DNA of 49,691 bases from Terriglobales bacterium (GTDB taxonomy: Bacteria > Acidobacteriota > Terriglobia > Terriglobales > Acidobacteriaceae): assembly GCA_035567895.1 (NCBI GenBank), contig DATMPC010000106.1, forward strand, positions 1-49,691, written 5' to 3'. The notes under the pieces were generated by a model. It ran no database searches. It had not been told where the DNA came from and saw only the letters and a program-made list of their open reading frames with translations. Made by a program: the position numbers and the translations under genes. Positions 23,926-32,236 of this stretch are shown here, piece after piece (positions within the stretch are counted from its first letter, which is position 1; the number at the start of each line of letters is the position of its first letter).

Positions 23926-24846
23926 TTATGATCTCAGCAGATTCTTCGCAACGAATAGAGCGTTAGCAGGGCGTTCCGCTAGGCGTCGCATGAAGTACGG
24001 GTACCACTCGGTGCCAAATGGAATGTACACGCGCATGCGCCAGCCCTGCTTTACCAGCTCGCGCTGTAAGTCGCGACGTATCCCATAAAGCATCTGAAAC
24101 TCGAACGCCGTGGACGGAATCTTCTCCGCTTGCGCGAAGGCGATCGTCGCTTCGATCATTTTCTCGTCGTGCGTGGCGATGCCGTGATAAATGCCGCTTT
24201 TCAGCAGCAGCTTCATAAGCTTCACATAGTTCGCATCGACATCGGACTTTTCCGGAAACGCGATCTCCGGTGGCTCTTTGTATGCGCCCTTACACAGGCG
24301 AATACGAGTACCTTGGGAGATGAGGTTCCGCACGTCAGCTTCGCTCCGCCGAAGGTAAGCCTGAATGACTGCGCCCACGGCTCCTCGGTTGCCATCTCGG
24401 GAATGAATCTCCTCGACAAGATCTAAGGTGCGTTGCGTGTAGGGAGATCCTTCCATGTCGACGCGAACGAAATTGTGCTTATCACGCGCATGTTCGACGA
24501 GCTTCTGGACAATGCCAATCGCAAGCTGCTCATCGATATCGAAACCCATGTGTGTGAGCTTCAGGCTGACGTTGGCGTCGAGTCCGCGCTCGGTAATACG
24601 ATCGAGGAGCTCGTGATAAAGCTGCGCGCTAAGCCGAGCCTCATCTGCATTCGTGACGTTCTCGCCTAAATTATCGAGGCTCACGCTCATACCGAGAGCG
24701 TTGGTTTCCTGCGTGGCCTTTAGGGCTTCTTCGATCGTAGTCCCTGCCACGAAGCGGCCAGACACTCGATGTCCAATCGAAGAACTTTCTGCCATATGCC
24801 GCAAAGAGCGATTTTCAGAAAGAGCAATGAAAGCTGCTCTTAACAT
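23926..24846 (-). CDS. Proline dehydrogenase
   Basis: 306 residues from the ATG at 24846 (AGGA just upstream; a GTG at 24888 is the alternative). It oxidises L-proline to pyrroline-5-carboxylate with FAD, passing electrons to the respiratory chain. Diagnostic segments are the beta-strand residues VDMEGSPYTQRTLDL, IRLCKGAYKEP and the C-terminal YIPFGTEWYPYFMRRLAERP, whose Arg pair binds the proline carboxylate. The length fits monofunctional PRODH rather than bifunctional PutA; no P5C dehydrogenase gene is nearby. Confidence 0.93.
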   Translation of the reverse strand: MLRAAFIALSENRSLRHMAESSSIGHRVSGRFVAGTTIEEALKATQETNALGMSVSLDNLGENVTNADEARLSAQLYHELLDRITERGLDANVSLKLTHMGFDIDEQLAIGIVQKLVEHARDKHNFVRVDMEGSPYTQRTLDLVEEIHSRDGNRGAVGAVIQAYLRRSEADVRNLISQGTRIRLCKGAYKEPPEIAFPEKSDVDANYVKLMKLLLKSGIYHGIATHDEKMIEATIAFAQAEKIPSTAFEFQMLYGIRRDLQRELVKQGWRMRVYIPFGTEWYPYFMRRLAERPANALFVAKNLLRS

Positions 24847-24960
24847 TGGGGTCCTGACGGTGGGATTTTCATGCGTGTAGGCAAACACTTGGTTCTATCA
24901 CAAGCTATTTATCGCTGTCATTTGCCGGCGCGGAGAGATTCAGGTTTTCAGATCGCAGTA

Positions 24961-24986
24961 AAAAAGCCCCGCGGTACCGCGGGGCT
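24961..24986 (-). terminator. Rho-independent terminator of the TonB-receptor operon
   Basis: Perfect palindrome with arms AGCCCCGCGG and CCGCGGGGCT (24965-24986), followed on the minus strand by six T residues. It closes the five-gene operon that ends with the beta-propeller gene. Confidence 0.92.
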
Positions 24987-25006
24987 CGAGAGAACGAAGA
25001 TTCCGT

Positions 25007-26044
25007 CTACTTGCCGTATACCAACACTACGAAGGAATCGGGGACCATCTTGGGGCGTGGCCTGGGCTGGTCAGCGGTAGCTTCGGGGGCCTTTTCAAAA
25101 TCGGCTGAGACAGTGATCAGGTCGTGAGTCTTTTCATCGACGGTCATTGTGCGAGCCCGTGGTTTTGTGGGAACTGTTGCGGCTACGTCAAAGCTGGCCG
25201 GCGAACTCTCTTTCACCACTGTGATATCGCCGCTCTGCCCGTTCGAGCTATAGGCCTGTTTGAGACCTTTATCGAAAGCCGCGGCGTCAGTACCCTTGCC
25301 GATCGGCACAGTCTTGACGACCTTTCCGCTATTTCCGTCGAGCACCGCCATGGTTTCGTTGTCGCATGCGGCGAAGAGCAGTTCATGATCGGCGTCAATC
25401 GCCAATCCGCTTGGCGATTCGCATGGCTTGAGTGACCAGTGATTCAGGACTTTAAGCCCCTTCGCGTCGATCTCCGCAGTCTCAGATTTGTCCTCCAGGT
25501 TGACGAAAACTTTGCCCTTGCCATCCGAGACGGCGAATTCGGGCTTTCCGCCAAGGTCGATAGTCGCGGCAACGCTGTTGTCCTTGGTTTCAATCACGGT
25601 CGCGTTGCCGCTGCGGCCGTTGAAGGCAAATACCCGCTTCGTGGCAGGATCGAAGAGAATCGCGTCCGGGTTTGTGCCTGCCTGCACTTTGCCGGTGGAC
25701 TTAAGCGATCCGAGGTCGAATACGACCACCGAGTTATCACGACCGTCGCTGATGTAGCCCTTCCGATTGGCCTTGTCCAGGGCGATGCCATGTACACCCT
25801 TTAGGTCGGAAATGTCCCCCTCAAGCTTGCCGGTATCGATGTTCAAAATCTGCACGTGCGTGCCGCGGGAAATGTAAAGACGGCGTGAAGCGGGGTCCAT
25901 TGTGAGGTAATCCCAACCGGTGTCGCCCGGCAATTTGTATGCATGAAGCTGATGGTATCCGCCGGCGCCCTGCGCCACTGCATATGCAGATCCAAACGCT
26001 AAGACGGACAGTAAGAGCATTATCGTTTTAATCCGAGTTCGCAT
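25007..26044 (-). CDS. YncE-like beta-propeller protein, secreted (copy 1)
   Basis: 345 residues from the ATG at 26044, which has GAGGGAG upstream (the frame is open to 26092). A signal peptide (MLLLSVLAFGSAYAVAQG) is followed by six or seven beta-propeller blades of the YVTN/YncE type, seen as repeats like GIALDKANRKGYISDGRDN and FDPATKRVFAFNGRSGN. Such proteins act as periplasmic binding scaffolds; the ligand is unknown. It is the last gene of the TonB receptor-AtoE operon. Similar propellers sit at 34575 and 43096, so the fold is tied to this island. The two others resemble each other more than this one. Confidence 0.85.
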   Translation of the reverse strand: MRTRIKTIMLLLSVLAFGSAYAVAQGAGGYHQLHAYKLPGDTGWDYLTMDPASRRLYISRGTHVQILNIDTGKLEGDISDLKGVHGIALDKANRKGYISDGRDNSVVVFDLGSLKSTGKVQAGTNPDAILFDPATKRVFAFNGRSGNATVIETKDNSVAATIDLGGKPEFAVSDGKGKVFVNLEDKSETAEIDAKGLKVLNHWSLKPCESPSGLAIDADHELLFAACDNETMAVLDGNSGKVVKTVPIGKGTDAAAFDKGLKQAYSSNGQSGDITVVKESSPASFDVAATVPTKPRARTMTVDEKTHDLITVSADFEKAPEATADQPRPRPKMVPDSFVVLVYGK

Positions 26045-26128
26045 AGTCTCCCTCAAATGAAAATGAAAACAGCAGACGACCGACTTGGTCAACCAAACTA
26101 TACGGCACAGGCAGTCAGAAAATAAGAA

Positions 26129-26620
26129 CTACTCCTTTATTTCTTCAAACAACTTCTCTTTCGAAGGGATTTGCTGGGCCATTTCGTCGCGAACTTTCTC
26201 CGCCTGTTTGGCAAGTTTGTTCTTATCGACTCCGGGCTTGTAGTCGAAGACGATTCCCACGGCACCGATTCGGTTGCCGGCTTGATCCAGCAACGGAAGT
26301 TCATCTTCAAAATGATTTCCAGCCTTGTTTACTTCCAGATTGTTCTGTCCGGTATCGATGACGCGCATATCGTCTTCGTCCGCCTTCTTGCCGATGCGAC
26401 CGATGTTTGAGGCGATGATCACGTTCTCCGATTGGTTGGGTGGGGTTACATGGAAGGCCATGATCACGACTTCCTTGTGCTTGGCCAGCGTGTCATTCAC
26501 TAGTTTCTGAGCATAGGTTTTGGGCGGCTGCGAATTGGCCTTGGAGGCCGCCTCCTGAGCAGAAAGTATTGCGGGGCAGGCTAACAACGATGTGCACAGA
26601 ATTGCTTTTGCGACTTTCAT
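26129..26620 (-). CDS. Secreted one-domain protein of unknown function, related to the gene at 28069
   Basis: 163 residues from the ATG at 26620 (AGGAGAGA upstream). A signal peptide (AILCTSLLACPAILSAQ) is followed by one domain with the pattern KLVNDTLAKHKEVVIMAFHV, a central ASNIGRIGKKADEDD, and then ELPLLDQAGNRIGAVGIVFDY. A sensory PAS/Cache-like fold is suggested by the closing G-x-x-x-GAVGIVF strand after an acidic loop, but I recognise no family for sure. The protein at 28069 carries two domains of the same kind (for example LTIETLAKYPDVLVLAFHVT). With an AtoE-type transporter between the two genes, a periplasmic ligand-binding role is plausible. Confidence 0.7.
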   Translation of the reverse strand: MKVAKAILCTSLLACPAILSAQEAASKANSQPPKTYAQKLVNDTLAKHKEVVIMAFHVTPPNQSENVIIASNIGRIGKKADEDDMRVIDTGQNNLEVNKAGNHFEDELPLLDQAGNRIGAVGIVFDYKPGVDKNKLAKQAEKVRDEMAQQIPSKEKLFEEIKE

Positions 26621-26645
26621 AGATTCTCTCCTTATTTCAATTTGG

Positions 26646-28043
26646 CTAGCTCGGTAACAAAAACAACAGGGACAATCCGAACGCAATCAGCGCTATCAGG
26701 AATGTGATCACCATGTACCCCATCATTCGACGCATGCCTATGCCCGCGATTGCCAGAATGGGAAGCGCAAAGAAGGGCTGTAGCATGTTGGCCACAGACT
26801 CGCCCATGGCTACTCCCATCGTGGTACCAGCCATCGAGGCGTGCAGCTCCTTAGCCGCAGGCAGGACAAAGGGTCCCTGTACTGCCCAGTGGCCACCTCC
26901 ACTTGGCACAAACAACGTGATAATTAGCGACGAAATGTAAGTCCAGAATGGGAGAGATCGCGCCGTGGAGATTGCCAGGAAGCCTTTAGAGATTACACCG
27001 GCCAGTCCGGTGGCCGTCATGATGCCCATGATTCCGCCATAAAGCGGATACTGCAGGATCAGTGGTCCCGTCACACGAGCTGCGTTCTTCACGGCTCCCA
27101 CGTACGCAATAGGCCGCAGATGAAAGATCAAACCCAGCAGCAGAAAAATAAGGATTACCGCATTCAGGTCCACGCTGAAGCCCGATTTCCAGTGTGCTGC
27201 CAGTGCACAGGCTGCAAGAGCCACCAGCAGAATGGTTAAAATCCAAGCACGGTCAAGCCACGCACCCAAAGTCCCTGCCTTCTCACCAATGATCTTCTGC
27301 TGGTCCTCATGCTTCAGGCGCTCGGAGTCAACGTATATCGAATCTGCGGGGGCTGGTTCGGTAGATCGAAAGATGATCGGCAGGAAAACTAACAGCGCAA
27401 TTACGGGCACAAGGTTGAATGCCGTAAAGACCGTCGCGCGCAGTGGCAGACTGTAGCCTGCCACCTTCTCCACCAGGTTCAGCGCCGAGCCTGGTGTGGC
27501 TTGCGACAAGACGATGGATCCTGAAAGGCCTTCCGTCGAGATCACGAAACCGGTATAAGCCGCAGCTACGAGCCAGCCAAAGTCCAGGCGTACACGTTTC
27601 GCGATCTCGCGGGCTAGCAGACCGGCGATGACGAGTCCGAACCCCCAGTTCAACCATGATGCGATCATCCCGATCACAATCGTGAGCGACACAGCGTTCC
27701 GTGGCGTTTTGGGAATTGAGGCTAACCGTTCCAGTGCGCGATGCACAGAAGGCGAGCTGGCAAGCGCGTATCCGGTTACCAGGATCAGCACCATCTGAAA
27801 GCCGAACGTCAGGATGTTGAAGACGCCGTTGTACCAGGCGAGCCCGATTGCGCCTACAGAGCGGGTCGGAGTCAACGTGAACGCCAGAATAGCCGTCACG
27901 AAGGTGAGAAGCAGCGCAAAGACGTATGGATCGGGAAGAGCGCGCTCCATCAGGTACACGATGGAACTGCTGGCACGTGTTAGAAACGACGCACGCTTTT
28001 GCGCTTGAGTCTCTGTTGCAACGGCTGGAGTTGAGATGCCCAC
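26646..28043 (-). CDS. AtoE-like short-chain fatty acid transporter (copy 1)
   Basis: About 465 residues with a dozen hydrophobic segments. It follows E. coli AtoE along its length: FALLLTFVTAILAF, then GFQMVLILVTGYALASSP, NWGFGLVIAGLLAREIAKR, and the signature FVPSGGGHWAVQGPFVLPAA. AtoE-family proteins (SCFA transporter family) take up short-chain fatty acids such as acetoacetate, probably with protons. The start is uncertain: the open frame begins with TTG at 28091 inside the previous gene, but the GTG at 28043 has AGAGGA upstream and avoids the overlap. A closely related copy lies at 41641. It lies inside the operon between two related secreted proteins. Confidence 0.9.
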   Translation of the reverse strand: MGISTPAVATETQAQKRASFLTRASSSIVYLMERALPDPYVFALLLTFVTAILAFTLTPTRSVGAIGLAWYNGVFNILTFGFQMVLILVTGYALASSPSVHRALERLASIPKTPRNAVSLTIVIGMIASWLNWGFGLVIAGLLAREIAKRVRLDFGWLVAAAYTGFVISTEGLSGSIVLSQATPGSALNLVEKVAGYSLPLRATVFTAFNLVPVIALLVFLPIIFRSTEPAPADSIYVDSERLKHEDQQKIIGEKAGTLGAWLDRAWILTILLVALAACALAAHWKSGFSVDLNAVILIFLLLGLIFHLRPIAYVGAVKNAARVTGPLILQYPLYGGIMGIMTATGLAGVISKGFLAISTARSLPFWTYISSLIITLFVPSGGGHWAVQGPFVLPAAKELHASMAGTTMGVAMGESVANMLQPFFALPILAIAGIGMRRMMGYMVITFLIALIAFGLSLLFLLPS

Positions 28044-28068
28044 TTGTTCCTCTCGACGTAAGTCGACT

Positions 28069-28962
28069 TCAGTTTTGCTGTTCACGGCCAAGCAAGGCGG
28101 TTAAGTTGGGAATGCGCGATCGCAGCTCATCACGAATCTTCATAGAGCGAGAAATGAGTTCCGGCGCCTCAGTTTCCTGTCGCCACAAATAGACTGTGAC
28201 CAGGGTTCCTACCAGCGATCCGTCGGCTGAGCGTAATGGCATATGAATTTCCATACGATGCGTGCTGGGAATCACCTGAACGATCATCTTCCCTGTCTTC
28301 GCGATGTCCTGATCAACATCATCGGAAGCTCGGCCAATGAACTTGGGTTGGTTAATTCCAACGACACGATTCGTAGTCTCACCCGGCGCGGTCACATGAA
28401 AAGCGAGGACGAGAACATCTGGATACTTTGCTAGGGTCTCAATCGTCAGTCTCTGCGCCAAATTATCATCGGAAGAACTAGCAACGATGAATGGATCGAA
28501 CAACACCTGCACCGAAGGAATTACTCTCGCCAGATCATCGCGCCTCGCTTCTGCTTGGCGCAGGCATTCAGCCTTAGTGTCGATCTCGGATTTGACGCTG
28601 ATGCGCAAGACTCCAATGGTTGCACTCGAAGCATCGTGCAGCGGGACGACCGCCTGACATCGATGGTTTGCGATGTCAGGTGTCGTCACGGGTCGATTAC
28701 CGCCAAGCACTTCGAGATCGACTTGGCCGGCCTCACTACCGATCGCGGCGGCATTACTGCTCGCTACGACCCTGTTCTCTTTAGTCGTTGGGCTAGGAAC
28801 TACCATCGACAAAGTTGAGATGTTGGTGTTGCGCAACATGGTCTCGTTCACCAGCATTTGCGCGTACGGCTTCGTAGTCGTCTGCCCTGTGCAAGGCAAA
28901 GCGCCTATTAGGACTAACGAAACCTTCGCCGCAATTTGCTTCGCGTTGATGCTCATTTCCAC
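28069..28962 (-). CDS. Secreted two-domain protein of unknown function
   Basis: 297 residues from the GTG at 28962, only six bases after the TonB receptor stop, so translation is coupled; an ATG at 28956 is also possible. A signal segment (VSLVLIGALPCTGQ) precedes two similar domains. The first (about 35-150) is seen as QMLVNETMLRNTNISTLSMV with ASSNAAAIGSEAGQVDLEVL. The second (160-290) is seen as RLTIETLAKYPDVLVLAFHV with IGRASDDVDQDIAKTGK and SADGSLVGTLVTVYL. The protein at 26129 has one such domain. The fold may be Cache/PAS-like. I do not know the family; ligand binding in the periplasm is a guess from position. Confidence 0.7.
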   Translation of the reverse strand: MEMSINAKQIAAKVSLVLIGALPCTGQTTTKPYAQMLVNETMLRNTNISTLSMVVPSPTTKENRVVASSNAAAIGSEAGQVDLEVLGGNRPVTTPDIANHRCQAVVPLHDASSATIGVLRISVKSEIDTKAECLRQAEARRDDLARVIPSVQVLFDPFIVASSSDDNLAQRLTIETLAKYPDVLVLAFHVTAPGETTNRVVGINQPKFIGRASDDVDQDIAKTGKMIVQVIPSTHRMEIHMPLRSADGSLVGTLVTVYLWRQETEAPELISRSMKIRDELRSRIPNLTALLGREQQN

Positions 28963-28968
28963 GAATAC

Positions 28969-31900
28969 CTACCAGCTTACCTTCAGCGCAAACTGGATCT
29001 GACGCGATGCGGTCTGGGTTGACGTGACCAGGCCTGCTCCAGTGATCGGGGTCGTTCCACCAGTTACGGGAAAAAGAGTTTTTCCCGAACTGGGGGGTGC
29101 AAAATTTGTGAAGTTCAGAATGTTGAAGAACTCCGCTCTAAATTGCACGTTGAACGCCTCTGAAATCGCCGGGATCTTGTTGTTCTTGAATATAGAGAAA
29201 TCAAGGTTTGTAAGTCCGGGCCCGGTCAGCGAGTTTCGGGTAACGTTCCCCAATCGAGTGAGTGGATTAGGGGACGCGAAGCAGCTCAGGTTGATGTATT
29301 GAACCTGGCCCTGCACCGGAGTGTTGTACTGGAGATGCGTAGGCGAACCGCATCCCGGGACACGGTCGGGAACGTCGTAGGGGGCGGTGTTCTTGAGTCC
29401 TAATGGATCGCCGCCTAGCAAAGGAGTGAACGGGAGTCCATCACTGGCCTGAAAGATTCCGCCGAGTTCCCAACCATTGGCAGCCCAACCAACCGGACCA
29501 TGCAAGGACTTTGCCGCAGGCACCGTCCAAATCAGGTTCTGTACAAAATTCTTTCCGATATTGAAGTCTGCAGGTCCGCGTCGCGAGGTTTCGTCAAAGA
29601 AGAAGAGTCCGGAAATGGAATTCCCGAAAGGATCCCCTGCGAGGCTTGCTGAACCATCGTCGATGGCTTTGCTGTAGGTGAAGGAGCTTTGGCTCTGGAA
29701 CCCGTGGCTCATTCTCTTCACGACTTGCAACTGCAACCCGTCGTAGTACGAGTGCCCCGTCCAAGCTAATGCGGCGATCTGTCCAGCGTTCGGATTCAAC
29801 TTGGTTCCGCTGTTTCGCGGAGATGGCCACAACAGTCCCTGTGGTGTCGCTGTGGGAAGAACAGTGTTCACATCATCCGAGCGGAATGGCTGATGAATTC
29901 CTCGAGTTCCCACGTAGCCGGCGGTCACAGTGAGGTCTCTGACCACCTGTCGTTCGAGGAACAGGTTCCACTGCATGACGTAGTTCCTGCTCGGATTCGG
30001 CTGGATGTAAGTCTGCCGCAAGGCACTTGGAGATGCAGAGATAAGTGAAAATGAGCTGTTGGGGAAAGCACCGACCGGCAGCGGTACTGCGCTGCCTAGC
30101 TCCAGGAACGGTGCTGCCAAAGACGACAGCAGTTCAAATTCGTACGGCAGAGGAAGACTGTCAAATAAACCGAAGGCTCCTCGAACGGAAGTCGTTCCAG
30201 TATGGAACGGGTCCCAGGCGAAACCTACACGGGGTTCAAAGTTCTTGGTTGTCGGATTAGAGAAATAAGGATCACCCAAGTGTGGCTGTGCATCGGTCAA
30301 ACTGAGCAAGGTCGATAGCTTGCCGTTGACCTCCGTGGGCACAGTCGACATTTCGTAGCGTAGGCCAACGTTAAAGGTCAGGTAAGGCCGGAAATGAATG
30401 TCGTCCTGTACATAGCCTCCGAAAAGATTCTGCCGCAGATTGCGAGGCGAGGTTGTTCCGGGAATGCTCGCGTCGAATTCGTTGGCTTGTCCGGCCAGGA
30501 AGGCGGCAACCGAGTTGAAGCGGAATAATCCACTCGGATTCGATAGCGCGAGAATGTTATTGCGCATGCGCTCAAACGCAAAGCCGAACTTCAGGAAGTG
30601 CACGCCCTTGGTGAGAAAGGCGTCGTCATAAGCCTGAATGGATGTCCATCCATAGTGATAGGCCGAAGGCCCGTTTACGCCGCCACCAAAAGTGATAATT
30701 CCTGAAGTGATGAGACTGGGAGCGTTCTGTCCAGGAACGACTCCCAATTTGGGATCGTTTCCAGCCGCCACAGGTCCTGGCGCTGAGCCGTTTATATCCG
30801 CGGCCACGCGACTCACTCCGAAGCGGACGGTGTTGATTAAAGTCGGGCTGAATGTGTGAGTTGTTTCACCCGAGCCGGATTGCCGGCGAGTGTGTGATTT
30901 CAGGAAGATGTCGTTTAGTGAATCGGGTTGCGTGAAGTTGCCATTGTCAAACATGTATGAGCCATGCAGAGCGTCTCTGTCGCTAATTCGGTGGTCTGCA
31001 CGAACGGTAAAGAAATCTTCCGGTGTGATCTGTTGTCCGACAAGTGAGTATTGTCCGGTCGAGCTGCCTGCCGGGGTAGGTCCATTCGGTAGTGGATAGA
31101 AGACGAGATAAGGCTGGGTTGCGGCACTGGCCGATGCTCGGCCAGCCGGAGAAGGCACCTGGCCTACGGAAGTAAATCCGAGAGATTGGCGGAGTCCTTC
31201 GTAGTCTCCAAAGATGAAGGTGCGATCCGTAATGATCGGTCCACCTGCCGACGCACCAAACTGATTGCGCTTAAAAGGCGGAATCTGTGCTTTGTCGAAA
31301 AAGTTTCGAGCGTCGAGTGCGCTGTTGCGGAAGAACTCGTATGCGCTGCCGTGGAATTGATTCGTTCCAGCACGCGAGATTGCGTTGATCACTCCGCCGG
31401 AGGTTCTGCCGTACTCAGCCGAGTAGTTGCTGGTCACGACAGAGAATTCCTGGATCGCGTCGACTCCCAAATTGAGCCCAACAACGCTGCCGGGCGCGCC
31501 ATTCGAGAAATCGTTGATGCTAATTCCGTCCAGCCGGTAGTTGTTCTGCTGCGGACGCGCGCCGGCGATTGTGATCTGCACACCGTAGCCTCGATTGCCG
31601 CGATCAGCTCCGACGGCGACGGCTTTTTCGGTCCTGACAGCAGCCACACCAGGCTGCAATGTGGCGAGTTGTGTCCAGTCGCGTCCGTTGAGTGGAAGCT
31701 CACGGACGGTTCGGGCATCTACAACATCACTGATTTGTGAAGAGGCCAATTCGATGTCCGGAGGTGTGTCCTTAACCTCGACACTCTGGGTCACACTACC
31801 GGGCTGTAGAGCGATGTTCAGCAGAGGTTGACCGCCAACTTCTAGCTTGATGTGTGATTCCGTCGTCGCAAATCCGCTCGCGGCAGTTCGTATTGCGTAA

Positions 31901-32145
31901 TCTCCCGGCTGAAGGTTAGGCGCGCTGTAAAACCCTTGTGAGTTCGATGCGACTACCGTCACGTTCCCAGTGTCGGTGTTGCGAATAGTGACTTGCGCGT
32001 TTGGAATTACTGAACCAGACGGGTCTGCGACAGTACCGGATACGGTGGCGCCCACAGTTTGGGCTTGCAATGAACATGCCGGCAGGCATACGAAAACTGC
32101 GACTGCAAAGTAGAAACACGCACGCTTTTCAAGCTGAGTGAACAT
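28969..32145 (-). CDS. Oar-like TonB-dependent receptor with carboxypeptidase-regulatory domain
   Basis: 1058 residues from the ATG at 32145, whose GGGAGAGGGA ribosome binding site is part of a stem in the leader. A signal peptide (FAVAVFVCLPACSLQAQ) is followed by a carboxypeptidase-regulatory-like domain (GTVADPSGSVIPNAQVTIRN, about 35-115), a plug (RELPLNGRDWTQLATLQPGV; SNYSAEYGRTSGGVINAIS) and a long barrel ending in QIQFALKVSW. It is the Oar-like type abundant in Acidobacteria, thought to import large or complex ligands with TonB energy; no TonB box was identified. It leads the five-gene operon and follows the two-component pair, which probably controls it. Confidence 0.9.
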   Translation of the reverse strand: MFTQLEKRACFYFAVAVFVCLPACSLQAQTVGATVSGTVADPSGSVIPNAQVTIRNTDTGNVTVVASNSQGFYSAPNLQPGDYAIRTAASGFATTESHIKLEVGGQPLLNIALQPGSVTQSVEVKDTPPDIELASSQISDVVDARTVRELPLNGRDWTQLATLQPGVAAVRTEKAVAVGADRGNRGYGVQITIAGARPQQNNYRLDGISINDFSNGAPGSVVGLNLGVDAIQEFSVVTSNYSAEYGRTSGGVINAISRAGTNQFHGSAYEFFRNSALDARNFFDKAQIPPFKRNQFGASAGGPIITDRTFIFGDYEGLRQSLGFTSVGQVPSPAGRASASAATQPYLVFYPLPNGPTPAGSSTGQYSLVGQQITPEDFFTVRADHRISDRDALHGSYMFDNGNFTQPDSLNDIFLKSHTRRQSGSGETTHTFSPTLINTVRFGVSRVAADINGSAPGPVAAGNDPKLGVVPGQNAPSLITSGIITFGGGVNGPSAYHYGWTSIQAYDDAFLTKGVHFLKFGFAFERMRNNILALSNPSGLFRFNSVAAFLAGQANEFDASIPGTTSPRNLRQNLFGGYVQDDIHFRPYLTFNVGLRYEMSTVPTEVNGKLSTLLSLTDAQPHLGDPYFSNPTTKNFEPRVGFAWDPFHTGTTSVRGAFGLFDSLPLPYEFELLSSLAAPFLELGSAVPLPVGAFPNSSFSLISASPSALRQTYIQPNPSRNYVMQWNLFLERQVVRDLTVTAGYVGTRGIHQPFRSDDVNTVLPTATPQGLLWPSPRNSGTKLNPNAGQIAALAWTGHSYYDGLQLQVVKRMSHGFQSQSSFTYSKAIDDGSASLAGDPFGNSISGLFFFDETSRRGPADFNIGKNFVQNLIWTVPAAKSLHGPVGWAANGWELGGIFQASDGLPFTPLLGGDPLGLKNTAPYDVPDRVPGCGSPTHLQYNTPVQGQVQYINLSCFASPNPLTRLGNVTRNSLTGPGLTNLDFSIFKNNKIPAISEAFNVQFRAEFFNILNFTNFAPPSSGKTLFPVTGGTTPITGAGLVTSTQTASRQIQFALKVSW

Positions 32146-32214
32146 CGCTCCCTCTCCCATGCCGGTTTCCGCTGAGCCGGCGACTCTTCAGCAAAACCTT
32201 TTTCGGGAGAGGGA
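32145..32214 (-). promoter_or_regulatory. Structured 5' leader of the TonB receptor gene: SD-masking stem with pseudoknot
   Basis: On the minus strand TCCCTCTCCC (32214-32205) pairs perfectly with GGGAGAGGGA (32158-32149), which is the ribosome binding site of the receptor. Inside, GCTGA (32192-32188) can pair with TCAGC (32175-32171), and GCCGG (32181-32177), in that loop, with CCGGC (32165-32161): an H-type pseudoknot. No T-run follows, so it is not a terminator. Riboswitch-like control of translation is inferred. Confidence 0.45.
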
Positions 32215-32236
32215 ACCGTCAATTCAACAAAGACTC

